Below, in pieces: positions 1 through 8,041 of a DNA stretch of 64,000 nt (position 1 is its first letter; each line of letters begins with the position of its first letter). The notes beneath the pieces are model-generated. The model was not told where the DNA came from and did not search any database. It was given only the letters and a program-made list of their open reading frames with translations. Position numbers and translations under genes: made by a program. This DNA comes from Opitutaceae bacterium (GTDB taxonomy: Bacteria; Verrucomicrobiota; Verrucomicrobiia; Opitutales; Opitutaceae): positions 1 through 64,000 of the forward strand of contig JAQTYQ010000017.1 of assembly GCA_028688225.1 (NCBI GenBank), read 5' to 3'.

Positions 1-1
1 G

Positions 2-202
2 GACCGGCTGCTGGCCACGCGGCTGGGCACGGCCTGCGGGGGGTTCATCAACGAGGGGACTTTCGGCGGGATGGTCGCGGCCCGCGGCGACGGGGTGAGG
101 GTCGTGCCGATCGAGGGGGTGGCAGGCAAGCTCAAGACCGTACCCCTGGACCACCAATGGATTGAAGCGGCCCGCCGGGTGGGCACCTGTCTCGGCGACT
201 GA
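2..202 (+). CDS. 6-phosphofructokinase, C-terminal fragment (5' truncated by window)
   Basis: Only the last 66 codons are present, read in the frame starting at base 2 and ending at TGA 200-202. The peptide opens [14 protein letters not shown] and continues with [17 protein letters not shown]. This D-R-x-L-A-T-R-x-G stretch followed by G-x-F-G-x-M-V-A is typical of the C-terminal substrate-binding part of PfkA-family kinases, which phosphorylate fructose 6-phosphate in glycolysis. The fragment does not contain the residues that separate ATP- from pyrophosphate-dependent enzymes, so the phosphoryl donor cannot be told. It is convergent with the prepilin peptidase gene, which ends 47 bases downstream. 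Confidence 0.75.
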   Translation, partial: DRLLATRLGTACGGFINEGTFGGMVAARGDGVRVVPIEGVAGKLKTVPLDHQWIEAARRVGTCLGD

Positions 203-249
203 CCGGGGGAGTCCGGCCCGGGCCACGGCCCGATCCGGGTGGATCAGGC

Positions 250-1209
250 TCACAGCAGTTCCGCGATGCCCGCAAAGTACGCGTCGATCCACCGGTGCCC
301 GACCAGGAAATAGAGCAGGCCGCCGGCGGCCAGCATCGGACCGAAGGGAACATGAACACCGAAGCCAATCGGCTCCGATGCGGCGGGCTCCGGGGTCCCC
401 GGGGCCGGTGCCGCGGTTGGCTGCGTTGCGGCCCCTGCTTTCGGAGGCGAAGTTTCGATGGCGGAGGGTGGGTGACGGAACAATCCCTGCCAGAGCAGGA
501 CGCAGGCGAACCATAAGGTGCCGATGATGGCTCCCCCGAACACGGCGGCCACCGCGCCCTGCCATCCCGTGAAAGCGCCGATGGCTCCGACAAACTTCAC
601 ATCGCCGAATCCCATCGCCTCTTTTTTTAATACCGACTCGGCCAGCAAGGCGATCCACAGCACCAGGCCGGAGCCGACGAGCAGGCCGATGAGGCCATCC
701 GTTCCGGAACGCACACTGGCGATGATGAAAAGCTCATGCTGCCGTCCATGCAGGGAGGGCAAGGCGCAGGACAGCAGCATGCCCGCCACCCCCAGCCAGA
801 TGGTAAACGCATCGGGAATGATCATCTGATCCAGATCGATGAATGTCGCGCCGATGAGCGCGGAGCAGAGCAGCATGCCGCAGAGCGCCTTGGACGGCGG
901 GAACAGCAACCAGCAGGCGAGGAAGAGCCCGGCGGCGAGCATTTCGATGAACGGGTATCGGAAACTGAAGCGGCGCCCGCAGCAACGGGCCCGGCCCCGC
1001 AGTACAAACCAGCTCACAATGGGGATGTTGTCGTACCACGGGATCGGCGCACCGCAGGCGCAATGGGAGCGGGGGGTGACGACGGACTCTCCAGCCGGTA
1101 TCCGATGGATGCAGACGTTAAGAAAACTGCCGATGCAGGCGCCCAGCAAAAACGCACCCAAGGGAAAGAACCACGGGAAGGCGGTGGCAAACGCGGCATA
1201 CTCGGGCAT
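250..1209 (-). CDS. pilD: Prepilin peptidase / N-methyltransferase (A24 aspartic peptidase)
   Basis: This inner-membrane enzyme cleaves type IV prepilin leaders and methylates the new N-terminus. The 319-residue product opens with a hydrophobic segment containing GSFLNVCIHRIP and then a cytoplasmic loop whose cysteines are spaced C-x-C (50, 52) and C-C (76, 77), a compressed form of the usual C-x2-C pairs. WYDNIPIVSW lies between them. The catalytic aspartates of the A24 family are visible as D125 in FIDLDQMIIPD and D203 in MGFGDVKF. A proline- and alanine-rich cytoplasmic insert (about residues 241-280) precedes the last membrane segment. It is solitary here, but six minor-pilin-like genes and pilMNOPQ occur later in the window and are likely clients. 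Confidence 0.92.
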   Translation of the reverse strand: MPEYAAFATAFPWFFPLGAFLLGACIGSFLNVCIHRIPAGESVVTPRSHCACGAPIPWYDNIPIVSWFVLRGRARCCGRRFSFRYPFIEMLAAGLFLACWLLFPPSKALCGMLLCSALIGATFIDLDQMIIPDAFTIWLGVAGMLLSCALPSLHGRQHELFIIASVRSGTDGLIGLLVGSGLVLWIALLAESVLKKEAMGFGDVKFVGAIGAFTGWQGAVAAVFGGAIIGTLWFACVLLWQGLFRHPPSAIETSPPKAGAATQPTAAPAPGTPEPAASEPIGFGVHVPFGPMLAAGGLLYFLVGHRWIDAYFAGIAELL

Positions 1210-1343
1210 GGGGCAGGTTGATTGCGGCTTACAGAGCCAGGATTGTCAAATCCGGTCATTCACCGGGGCCGCCAGGGCGGATGGGGGGCGCATGCGCTGC
1301 AATTGGCAGGAGGACTGGCTGCATGCGACGGCGGCTGGTGGCG

Positions 1344-2294
1344 CTATGCGGCATGGGCCGCCGCCCGGGCCGCCCGCTCCATGGCTGCGACCGGCACCGT
1401 GACGTCCGGCACGCGGGCGCGGGCCCAGATTGCAAGGGCGTGGGCCCCCTGATGGACCAGCATCGAAAGACCATTGGCGCGGGGGATGTCGAGCTCGGCG
1501 GCCCGGCGCAGCAGGAGTGTCTCTGGTGGATTATAGATCATGTCATAGACACCGGCGGGTCGCGGGAGTCTGGCGAGGTCGATGGGCGGTGCGTCGCCAG
1601 GCTGCAGGCCGGCGGAGGTGGCGTTGATTACCAGCGCGCCCGCGGGAAGGTCTGCCGGGGGGGATTGCGGCGTGAAGCCGTGCAGCCGCCCGTTGTCGTC
1701 GAGCGGCTGCAGCCTGGCGAGCAGCGCGTCAAGGTGGTTCCGGGTGCGGTTGGCGATCCAAAGCGAGGCGCAACGGTGCCGGGGGTCCAGGCACTCTACG
1801 GCGGCCGCCCGGGCGGCGCCGCCGGCGCCGAGCAGGATGACGGGCATGCCGCTGAGCGTGAGGCCCAATTCCGCGCGTATGGCTGCGACAAGGCCGGCGC
1901 CATCGGTATTGTAACCTTCCCAAACACCGGGAGCCTCCTTTCGCAGCAGGGTGTTGACGGCCCCGACCAGCCGGGCCGCGGGCGCGATCAATTTTGCGGG
2001 CTCGTGCTCGAAGGCGATGACCTTGTGGGGCACGGTGAGGTTCAGGCCGTGAAACCCCCGGGCATGGAAACGATCGAGCGCCCGGGGCAGGTCATCCGGA
2101 TGCACGTCGAATTTGTAGTAGCGCCATGTGGCAAACTCCCGATGGGTGCGGGCCATCTCCGCGAGGGCCGCGTTGTGCATCGCCGGGCTCAGCGAGTGCT
2201 GGATGGGATGCCCGAGGACGGCCAGCGCCGTGCCGGGAAACGACAGGCGCTCCAGTTCATCGGGCGTATGGACGCGATCGGAGGAGAGGTCCAT
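1344..2294 (-). CDS. aroE: Shikimate dehydrogenase
   Basis: AroE reduces 3-dehydroshikimate to shikimate with NADPH in chorismate synthesis. The 316-residue product shows the shikimate-binding stretch HSLSPAMHNAA near the N-terminus, the catalytic-lysine motif NLTVPHK, NTDGAGL, the dinucleotide-binding loop LLGAGGAARAA, and INATSAGLQPGD. The reading frame stays open far upstream, to 2882, but that extension is the antisense of the neighbouring SirB1-like gene. The ATG at 2294 opens the recognisable domain about 25 residues before its first motif, so it was chosen as start. It lies 107 bases downstream of the SirB1-like gene on the same strand. Confidence 0.93.
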   Translation of the reverse strand: MDLSSDRVHTPDELERLSFPGTALAVLGHPIQHSLSPAMHNAALAEMARTHREFATWRYYKFDVHPDDLPRALDRFHARGFHGLNLTVPHKVIAFEHEPAKLIAPAARLVGAVNTLLRKEAPGVWEGYNTDGAGLVAAIRAELGLTLSGMPVILLGAGGAARAAAVECLDPRHRCASLWIANRTRNHLDALLARLQPLDDNGRLHGFTPQSPPADLPAGALVINATSAGLQPGDAPPIDLARLPRPAGVYDMIYNPPETLLLRRAAELDIPRANGLSMLVHQGAHALAIWARARVPDVTVPVAAMERAARAAAHAA

Positions 2295-2401
2295 GTCGGG
2301 TGGTTGTGTGATGGTCCCGGCGGGGACGAAGATGGGCAAAGTCCGTGACCGGAGTCGCGATGCCGGGGCAGCCTTTCCGCTCCGGCCGCAATCCGCAATC
2401 G

Positions 2402-3355
2402 TCAATCCAGGGCATGACGCTGATAGGTGGCATCGAATTCCTCGACGAGTTCGGCAAACAACCGGGCGTGCGCGTAATCGTGGGCGGCGGCATAATGATT
2501 GGCCAGGTTGCGGCAACAGCGGCAGAGCACCTCGCGCACAGGGGTGGGAGCGAGGGCGGAGATCCGGGGCGTGAGGTGGTTCTGCTTCAGCAGCCGGAGC
2601 AGTTCTTCCGGCGTCCGGAAAGCGCCCTGCACAAACGGATCGATGAAAAAAGGGGTGTTTTCGAGAAAACAGCCGACGACGAAATGCCCGGGCAAACCGA
2701 TGGGCTCCAGCGTGAGGCCGATCCGCTGGGCGACGAGCACGTAGACGATGCTGAGGGTGATGGGCAGTCCCTTGCGGCGGCGGAGCACCTGGTCGAGCAG
2801 GCTGTTCCGCGGGTCGGCGTAGTGGGCGGCATTGCCCCGGAAACCGCATTCGTGGAAGAGCACGCGGTTGAGCACGCGGCATTGATCACGGGGGGTGGAT
2901 GGTTCGATGATCAATTCACGGCAGCGATCCGCCATGGCGTCGAGTTGCGCGTAACAGGCGCCGATATCAAGCTGGGGCGAAAGGATCCGGCTGAGCATCA
3001 GGGCCCCGGTCTCCAGCTCGTAATTCAGCGACCGGATGAAGTCTTTGAACTCGGTGATCGGATCGGGACACTTCAGTTCATGCAGGAACCAGGCGGCATG
3101 CCATGCCAGCAGGCGGCTTTTGCCCCGGGCAATTTCCTGCAAAAATCTGGTGGCCGCGGGGCCGCGCCGGGAGAATTCGGCAAGGAGCGCCGCGCGCACC
3201 GCGGGGGTGTCGTCATCAAGCAGGACCAGGTAAGCATCCTGCTGCGCAACGCTCGGAGGATCTGGATCCACATCCCTGAACGAATGCGAATCTGCCGGCG
3301 GGGCAATCCAGAAACCCGCTGCGGTCATCCAGCGGGGAAAATGCACGCCGACCAA
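2402..3355 (-). CDS. SirB1 / transglutaminase-like family protein
   Basis: The 317-residue product resembles the SirB1-type transglutaminase-core family. The N-terminal third is helical and HEAT-like (about residues 35-90). It is followed by ECGFRGNAAHYADPRNSLLDQVLRRR-type sequence, GLPITLSIVYVLVAQRIGL and GLPGHFVVG, which is the usual order C/N...R-x-GxPISL...GxPGHF in the family. A TPR-like tail follows (CRCCRNLANHYAAAHDYAHARLF). The biochemical role of SirB1 proteins is not established. The first ATG at 3355 lies only five bases from a perfect hairpin, and the ATG nine codons further in (3328) is an alternative start. It lies between yggS and aroE on the same strand. Confidence 0.75.
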   Translation of the reverse strand: MVGVHFPRWMTAAGFWIAPPADSHSFRDVDPDPPSVAQQDAYLVLLDDDTPAVRAALLAEFSRRGPAATRFLQEIARGKSRLLAWHAAWFLHELKCPDPITEFKDFIRSLNYELETGALMLSRILSPQLDIGACYAQLDAMADRCRELIIEPSTPRDQCRVLNRVLFHECGFRGNAAHYADPRNSLLDQVLRRRKGLPITLSIVYVLVAQRIGLTLEPIGLPGHFVVGCFLENTPFFIDPFVQGAFRTPEELLRLLKQNHLTPRISALAPTPVREVLCRCCRNLANHYAAAHDYAHARLFAELVEEFDATYQRHALD

Positions 3356-3359
3356 TCCG

Positions 3360-3406
3360 CCGCCTCCCGCCGATTGCCCCGTCCCGGGGCAATCGGCGGG
3401 AGGCGG
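3360..3406. terminator. Perfect 21-bp hairpin between yggS and the SirB1-like gene
   Basis: Positions 3360-3380 and 3386-3406 are exact reverse complements around a 5-base loop (GTCCC at 3381-3385). It lies just upstream of the SirB1-like start codon on the minus strand and could be an intrinsic hairpin, attenuator or mobile palindrome. No T-tract follows on either strand. Confidence 0.55.
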
Positions 3407-3430
3407 AATCTACGGTTCAGGTTGTCCGCA

Positions 3431-3484
3431 TAACCGGCATGCATCTTGCCGCGGCTGAGGCCGCGGCAAGATGCATGCCGGTTA
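3431..3484. terminator. Perfect 25-bp hairpin overlapping the yggS stop codon
   Basis: Positions 3431-3455 and 3460-3484 are exact reverse complements around a 4-base loop (TGAG). The right arm contains the yggS stop codon (TTA at 3482-3484 on the plus strand). A perfect 25-bp stem is far longer than a normal intrinsic terminator. No T-run follows it. Confidence 0.6.
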
Positions 3485-4177
3485 ACTGCGGGCGCCATAG
3501 AGGGCGGTGCCCACCCGCACCAGGGTGCTGCCTTCAGCGATCGCGAGCGCCAGATCGCCGGTCATGCCCATGGAAAGCTCGGACAGTGGAACGCCAAATT
3601 GCTGGGCCAGCCGGTCGCGCAGCTCACGCAGACTGACAAAGGTGCGCTGCGCCACTCCGGGATCATCGGCAAGGGGAGGGATCGCCATGAAGCCGTCAAC
3701 CTGAAGATGGGCCTGGGCGAGCGCGGACTCAAGCAGGCGGGGAGCGTCGGCAGGCTCGGCGCCAAACTTGTTTGGGTCGCGACCGCTGTTAATCTGCAGC
3801 AGGATGGGCAGGCGGCGGCCGTGTTCGGCGGCCGCCCGATCCAGGAGGGCAAGCAGCTTCACGTTGTCGACACTCTGCACCCGGTCAAAATGCGCGGCCG
3901 CGAGTCGGGCCTTGTTTGACTGCAGATGGCCGATGAGCTCCCAGCGTAACTTCGCGGTGCACTGCATTCTTTTTTCCACCCCCTCCTGGACGCGACTCTC
4001 GCCCACGGCCGGCAGGCCATAGCGGGCGGCGTATTCGGCAGCGGCCGGAGGATGCGTTTTGGTCACCGCCAAAAGCTGGACTTCGGCAGGATCCCGTCCG
4101 GCCTGGCGGCAGGCGGCGGCAATTTGTGTTCGCACCGCATCGGCCTGTGTTCTAAAAGTTTCGTAAGTGAGGAACAT
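3482..4177 (-). CDS. yggS: YggS/PROSC-family PLP-binding homeostasis protein
   Basis: This is a cytoplasmic PLP-binding protein of the alanine-racemase-like fold, implicated in PLP and amino/keto-acid homeostasis rather than catalysis. The 231-residue length is normal. Family marks in order are LLAVTKTHP (with the PLP-linked lysine), GESRVQEG, WELIGHLQSNKAR, VQSVDN, LQINSGRDPNKFG, GFMAIPP, and the tail LSMGMTGDLALAIAEGSTLVRVGTALYG. In most homologues the second motif reads GENRVQE, so the Ser is a small deviation. The gene is divergent from the LysR gene across a 70-bp intergenic region, and its 3' end sits inside a perfect hairpin. Confidence 0.93.
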   Translation of the reverse strand: MFLTYETFRTQADAVRTQIAAACRQAGRDPAEVQLLAVTKTHPPAAAEYAARYGLPAVGESRVQEGVEKRMQCTAKLRWELIGHLQSNKARLAAAHFDRVQSVDNVKLLALLDRAAAEHGRRLPILLQINSGRDPNKFGAEPADAPRLLESALAQAHLQVDGFMAIPPLADDPGVAQRTFVSLRELRDRLAQQFGVPLSELSMGMTGDLALAIAEGSTLVRVGTALYGARS

Positions 4178-4195
4178 TAAGCAGCCTACTTAAAA

Positions 4196-4220
4196 GATTG
4201 CACACCAATTAGTGCACTTG
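4196..4220. promoter_or_regulatory. Candidate LysR-type operator between yggS and the LysR gene
   Basis: The 70-bp divergent intergenic region holds an interrupted palindrome, TGCAC (4199-4203), 8 bases, GTGCA (4212-4216). Interrupted dyads of this size in front of a LysR gene are typical autoregulatory sites. Binding is inferred from position only. Confidence 0.35.
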
Positions 4221-4247
4221 ATAATAAGGCCGAAAAAATCGCTTACC

Positions 4248-5147
4248 ATGCAAGTGGAGAACTTCAAAATCTTTGCCGACTTGGTCGAAACCAAGAGCTT
4301 CTCAAAATCAGCCAAACTGAACGGCATCACACAGTCGGCGGTCAGTCAACAGGCGCGTGCGATGGAGCGGCATTTCAAGACGCTGCTCATCGATCGCAGC
4401 CAGAAGCAATTCCAGCTCACGCGCGAGGGCCTGCGGGTCTACGAAGCGGCGAAGGAGATCCTGCACCAGTACGAGAAGCTCCTGAGCGAACTGCAGGAGA
4501 TGAAAAAGGTCATCAGCGGCACCATTCGCATTTCGACGATTTATTCCATCGGGCTTCACGAATTGCCGCCCTTCATCAAGAAGTTCCTGCACGACTATCC
4601 GTCGGTCAACGTCCGTGTGGAATACCGGCGGTCAAACCTCGTTTATGAGGACATCCTGCACAACTCCGTCGACTTCGGCCTCGTGGCGTTTCCGGTCAAG
4701 ATGCGCCAGATTGAGATGATCCCGTTTCGCAACGACCACCTCGTGCTCATCACGCATCCAGGCCACCCGCTGGCCAAGGGCGGCGAAGTGCAGCTGCAGA
4801 CGCTCGCCGGGCACAAGTTCATCGGTTTTGATCCCGACATCCCGACGCGCAAAGCCGTCGACCAGATCTTCCGCGAAAACAAGATCGAGATCGATCCGGT
4901 GATGGAATTTGACAACATCGAGACGGTGAAGCGGGCCGTGGAGATCGATGCGGGTGTTGCCATCGTGCCGCAGGCGACCGTGCTGCAGGAAGTGAAACAG
5001 GGCACGCTCGCCGCCATCCATTTCAAAGGCAAGGAGTTCACCCGGCCGCTCGCCATTCTGCACCGAAAAGGCCGCGTGCTCACTCCCGCGATGAGGAAAT
5101 TCATCGAGACCCTGGGTACGGACCTGTCCGCGGTGGAGAAACCCTAG
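4248..5147 (+). CDS. LysR-family transcriptional regulator
   Basis: The 299-residue product begins MQVENFKIFADLVETKSFSK and has the LysR winged-helix signature (SKSAKLNGITQSAVSQQARAMERHF, with DRS...LTREGLRVYEAA after it), then a linker helix and a periplasmic-binding-like effector domain (GTIRISTIYSIGLHELPPF..., FIGFDPDIPTRKAVDQIF, GVAIVPQATV). An upstream in-frame GTG at 4212 would add twelve residues, but it lies inside the candidate operator, so the ATG at 4248 was preferred. The target is unknown; the divergent yggS gene is the obvious candidate. The effector cannot be predicted. Confidence 0.9.
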   Translation: MQVENFKIFADLVETKSFSKSAKLNGITQSAVSQQARAMERHFKTLLIDRSQKQFQLTREGLRVYEAAKEILHQYEKLLSELQEMKKVISGTIRISTIYSIGLHELPPFIKKFLHDYPSVNVRVEYRRSNLVYEDILHNSVDFGLVAFPVKMRQIEMIPFRNDHLVLITHPGHPLAKGGEVQLQTLAGHKFIGFDPDIPTRKAVDQIFRENKIEIDPVMEFDNIETVKRAVEIDAGVAIVPQATVLQEVKQGTLAAIHFKGKEFTRPLAILHRKGRVLTPAMRKFIETLGTDLSAVEKP

Positions 5148-5549
5148 CCTGCATTTATCATCCGCAGACGTGTGATGAATGCACCCTGGCGGGCCGACTT
5201 TGGCAGGGGCTACTACGACCCAGGCGCCTTTCCCCGCTGCTGTGGTGGGGAAAGCGGATGCGCCGGGAAAATAAACGTGTGCCTTTTGTGGCCAAATCCT
5301 TATATCGTCTTTCGTTGGTTGCGGCTGGCGCGGTAGGATGCATCCGGGTTGGCGTCCGCCGGTAGGGGCGGGGATCCGCCGGCCGAGGATGCTGGTGGAG
5401 AGGGTGACCTGACCGGCTGACCGGTCTTGCCCCTTTAGTCACGCGCGGGCGTGGTTGATGCGGGAGCCGCCTGCTGGCCGGTCGGAACAGCGCAGGTGCT
5501 GACCCAATCGGGCGGGAATAGTTGCGCGGGCAACCGGCTCATACACGTT
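5148..5549. other. Intergenic region with weak hairpins and a REP-like element
   Basis: No gene was found here. An 8-bp stem (5228-5235 with 5247-5254) lies 80 bp after the LysR gene and may help end its transcript, but no T-run follows. At 5362-5384 there is a GTAGGGGCGGGGATCC element resembling hairpin elements at 14416 and 33106. The remainder shows no recognisable RNA or promoter. Confidence 0.4.
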
Positions 5550-6071
5550 ATGCCGCTCACCAACCTTATGCACCCTGTCCGCATGCTCGCCACCGCCCTG
5601 GCCCTTTCCGGGATGGCGCTGATCACGTCCTCACTGCGCGCAGCCGCTGACTTCGAATCCGTCGCGGCTCCGTCCTGGCAGTTGAAGGACGTCAATGGCA
5701 GGGCCATCAGTTCCGATCAATTCAAGGGCAAGGTCGTGGTGGTCGACTTCTGGGCCACCTGGTGCGGACCGTGCCGCTCGGAAATTCCCGGCTATGTCGC
5801 GCTCCAGCAGAAATACGCCAAAGCCGGGCTGGCGATCGTGGGGGTGTCGCTTGATCAGGGAGGCGCCGGGGTGGTGAAGAAATTCATGGCGGACGAGAAG
5901 ATCACCTATCAAGTCGTCATGGGTGACGACCGGGTGGTCGATGCCTTCGGCGGCGTGGCGGCCGTCCCCACGACTTTCGTCATCGATCGGAATGGAATCA
6001 TCCGTTTTCGGAAGGTGGGTGCGATGCCGGCTGGAGAATTCGAGGCCGTCTTGCAGCGGTTTCTGAAATAG
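5550..6071 (+). CDS. TlpA/ResA-like secreted thioredoxin-fold protein
   Basis: This is probably an exported thiol-disulfide oxidoreductase. From the ATG at 5550 the product has 173 residues. A hydrophobic signal or anchor covers roughly residues 10-30 (MLATALALSGMALITSSLRA). The AhpC/TSA-Redoxin domain follows, with the redox motif FWATWCGPCRSEIPG and the cis-proline region AVPTTFVID. Further ATGs at 5568 and 5583 are equally plausible starts. There is no cytochrome c biogenesis gene nearby, so the partner is unknown. A strong convergent hairpin 130 bases downstream probably ends the transcript. Confidence 0.88.
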   Translation: MPLTNLMHPVRMLATALALSGMALITSSLRAAADFESVAAPSWQLKDVNGRAISSDQFKGKVVVVDFWATWCGPCRSEIPGYVALQQKYAKAGLAIVGVSLDQGGAGVVKKFMADEKITYQVVMGDDRVVDAFGGVAAVPTTFVIDRNGIIRFRKVGAMPAGEFEAVLQRFLK

Positions 6072-6204
6072 CCGCCGACCGTGGAGGGTCTCGGCTGCCG
6101 GCGTGCAGGCAGAATCTCACTGCCTAGCAGGGAGTGGATGCGCTCCGCGCCAGGACTGGTTGCAGCGACAAATTCCTGAAGGATCACGTGTGGGAAGACA
6201 AGAA

Positions 6205-6238
6205 AGGGGCCGGCGATAACCCCTTAACGCCGGCCCCT
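6205..6238. terminator. Bidirectional intrinsic terminator
   Basis: An 11-bp perfect stem (AGGGGCCGGCG, 6205-6215, with 6228-6238) and a 12-base loop are followed on the plus strand by ATATTTTCTT. It lies between the convergent thioredoxin-like and GH3-family genes, so it probably serves both. Confidence 0.7.
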
Positions 6239-6369
6239 ATATTTTCTTGGTTCGGCTCAGACCGAACTCCCTTGTTACCCCGCGCCCTGGAGCCAGGCGG
6301 GTGTAGCCTGTTCAGGTTCGTGGAGCATCGCCTGTGCCAATGCGTCAAGCCGTCCGCCGCCGGCCGGTT

Positions 6370-7989
6370 TTAACCCGGCCGCACGATGAACGGCGGCCGA
6401 GTTTCGATATAAAACCGCGACAGCTCGGCGAGCTGGTCGGCCACCAGGCGGTCGGAACGGCACCGCGGCATCTTGTTCTGGCCGCCCCACCGGCCGTCCT
6501 TCTTCATCCACTGCTCAAACACGCCTGGCATGACCAGCCGCACGACCGGCGGTTCGAGTCCGAGTCCCTTGCGTTTGGCCTCGTAGTCGTCATTGCGCCG
6601 CCTGAGTTCCGCGTCCAGCTCGGGGCTGATGACATTGGCGGTCGGTGTTTCCATGGTCGGGACCCTTAATTCGATCCACCACTCATGCCCGCCGCGCTTT
6701 TGTCCGGTGAGCGTGCCGGCAAAGACCGGGGCGACGTGAAAATTGGTGATGACCCAGCCGTGACGCTGGCAAACCGCGAGGAGTGCGTCGGTGAGTTCCT
6801 TCTCGATGACATGTTCCCCGAAGGCACTGAGCTGCAGGCTGGTGCGGCCGACATAGATGAGTCGTGGCACATCGGTGGAAAGAAAACGCACGACGTCGCC
6901 AAGGACGTAACGACACAGCCCCGCCGGGGTGGTGAGCAGCAGCGCGTAATCGACGCCGGTGTGCACACCTTCAAGCGGCACGACCCTGGCTCCGAGGTTG
7001 GCCAGGTTGTCCTGGTCGAATGCGGTCATCGGCAGGAACTCGAAATACAGCCCGGCGGCGGTCATGAGACGCAGCCCGCGCGGCGCATCGGCATCCTGCG
7101 CGGCAATGAAGCCCTCGGAAGCCGGATAGACCTCGTGAAAGTTGATGCCGGGGCCGAGGGCGGCGCGCAGCTCATCGGCAAACGGCGCGATGGGCACCCC
7201 GCCGTGCATCAGGCACTCGAGGTTGGGCCAAAGAGCCTTCAGATGCGGTACGGCCGTCCGCTCGTGGGCCGCATGTGCCCGGAGCACCTCGGCGAGAATC
7301 AGCACCCAGCTCGGAATCCCGGCGAGCAGCGTGATGTCGCGGTGCAGGGTCCGCTCGGCAATGGCGGCAAGTTTGGCCGGCCAGTCATCCATCTGGGCAA
7401 TAGTGGAGCCGGGTTCGTAGAGGTGTTTTTCCGCCCAGGCCGGCAGGTTGAGCGCGGCAATGCCGCTCAGGTCACCGGCGTAGACGGGGTTGGACTTGGC
7501 CTCTTCCAGGCGGCTGAGCGCGGTGGAACCGCCGAGGAAGAGGTGCCGGCCACGCAGCACCCCGGTATGGCCCACCCGTGCCGTGTAATAGAGCAGCGAA
7601 TCGAGCCCGGCTTTCCGCAGATGCGCCAGCATGTCTCCGGTGACCGGCAGGTATTTCGTCCGCCCGGTCGTGGTTCCCGATGACACCGCGAAGAAGGCGC
7701 AACGCCCGGGCCAGAGCACGTCGGATTCACCGTGTTTCATCCGCTCGATGTAAGGCGCAAACGCCTCGTAGGTGCGCGGGGCCACACGGGTGCGGAACGT
7801 CTCGTAACGCAGCCCGGCCTCAATCCCCGCCGCCCGGCCGAAGGCGGTCGCCGCCATCCGGTTGATGAGCGATCCGAAGGCGCGTCGCTGCGCCCCATGG
7901 CCAGGATCGGGCCGGCGCAGCCGGCGGGCTGTGCGCGCGGACAACAAATCCGCGACCAAGTTCACCCAGCCTCTAGGCGGCGCAATCAT
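6370..7989 (-). CDS. GH3 auxin-responsive-promoter family protein (acyl-adenylate-forming fold)
   Basis: GH3 proteins adenylate carboxylic acids and, in plants, conjugate hormones to amino acids. The role of bacterial members is unknown. The 539-residue product has the nucleotide-binding motif SSGTTTGRTKYLP (near residue 100), LMHGGVP, and the second adenylate motif HEVYPASEGF. GDVVRFLS and VGRTSLQLSAFGEHVIE correspond to the hinge and C-terminal domain motifs. C-terminal WIELRVP and NDDYEAKRKG stretches also match the family. The upstream gene on the same strand is an alpha/beta hydrolase whose stop lies 52 bases before this start, so the two may be co-transcribed. A fatty- or aromatic-acid substrate would be a guess. 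Confidence 0.88.
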   Translation of the reverse strand: MIAPPRGWVNLVADLLSARTARRLRRPDPGHGAQRRAFGSLINRMAATAFGRAAGIEAGLRYETFRTRVAPRTYEAFAPYIERMKHGESDVLWPGRCAFFAVSSGTTTGRTKYLPVTGDMLAHLRKAGLDSLLYYTARVGHTGVLRGRHLFLGGSTALSRLEEAKSNPVYAGDLSGIAALNLPAWAEKHLYEPGSTIAQMDDWPAKLAAIAERTLHRDITLLAGIPSWVLILAEVLRAHAAHERTAVPHLKALWPNLECLMHGGVPIAPFADELRAALGPGINFHEVYPASEGFIAAQDADAPRGLRLMTAAGLYFEFLPMTAFDQDNLANLGARVVPLEGVHTGVDYALLLTTPAGLCRYVLGDVVRFLSTDVPRLIYVGRTSLQLSAFGEHVIEKELTDALLAVCQRHGWVITNFHVAPVFAGTLTGQKRGGHEWWIELRVPTMETPTANVISPELDAELRRRNDDYEAKRKGLGLEPPVVRLVMPGVFEQWMKKDGRWGGQNKMPRCRSDRLVADQLAELSRFYIETRPPFIVRPG

Positions 7990-8041
7990 GGCGGAACCTA
8001 CCCGCCAAACGAAGCCAGAGCGCGGGGTGCCGCAAGCGAAT

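Noticed and set aside
1344-2882. Long extension of the aroE reading frame to 512 codons
   Set aside because: The first 196 codons are Arg/Pro-rich antisense of the SirB1-like gene. The aroE domain begins only after the ATG at 2294.
6250-6360. Possible small RNA (SRP-like) after the thioredoxin gene, because of a TTCAGGTTCGTGGAGC stretch
   Set aside because: The conserved SRP core GGAAGG...AGCAGCC is missing. It was left as unassigned intergenic sequence.
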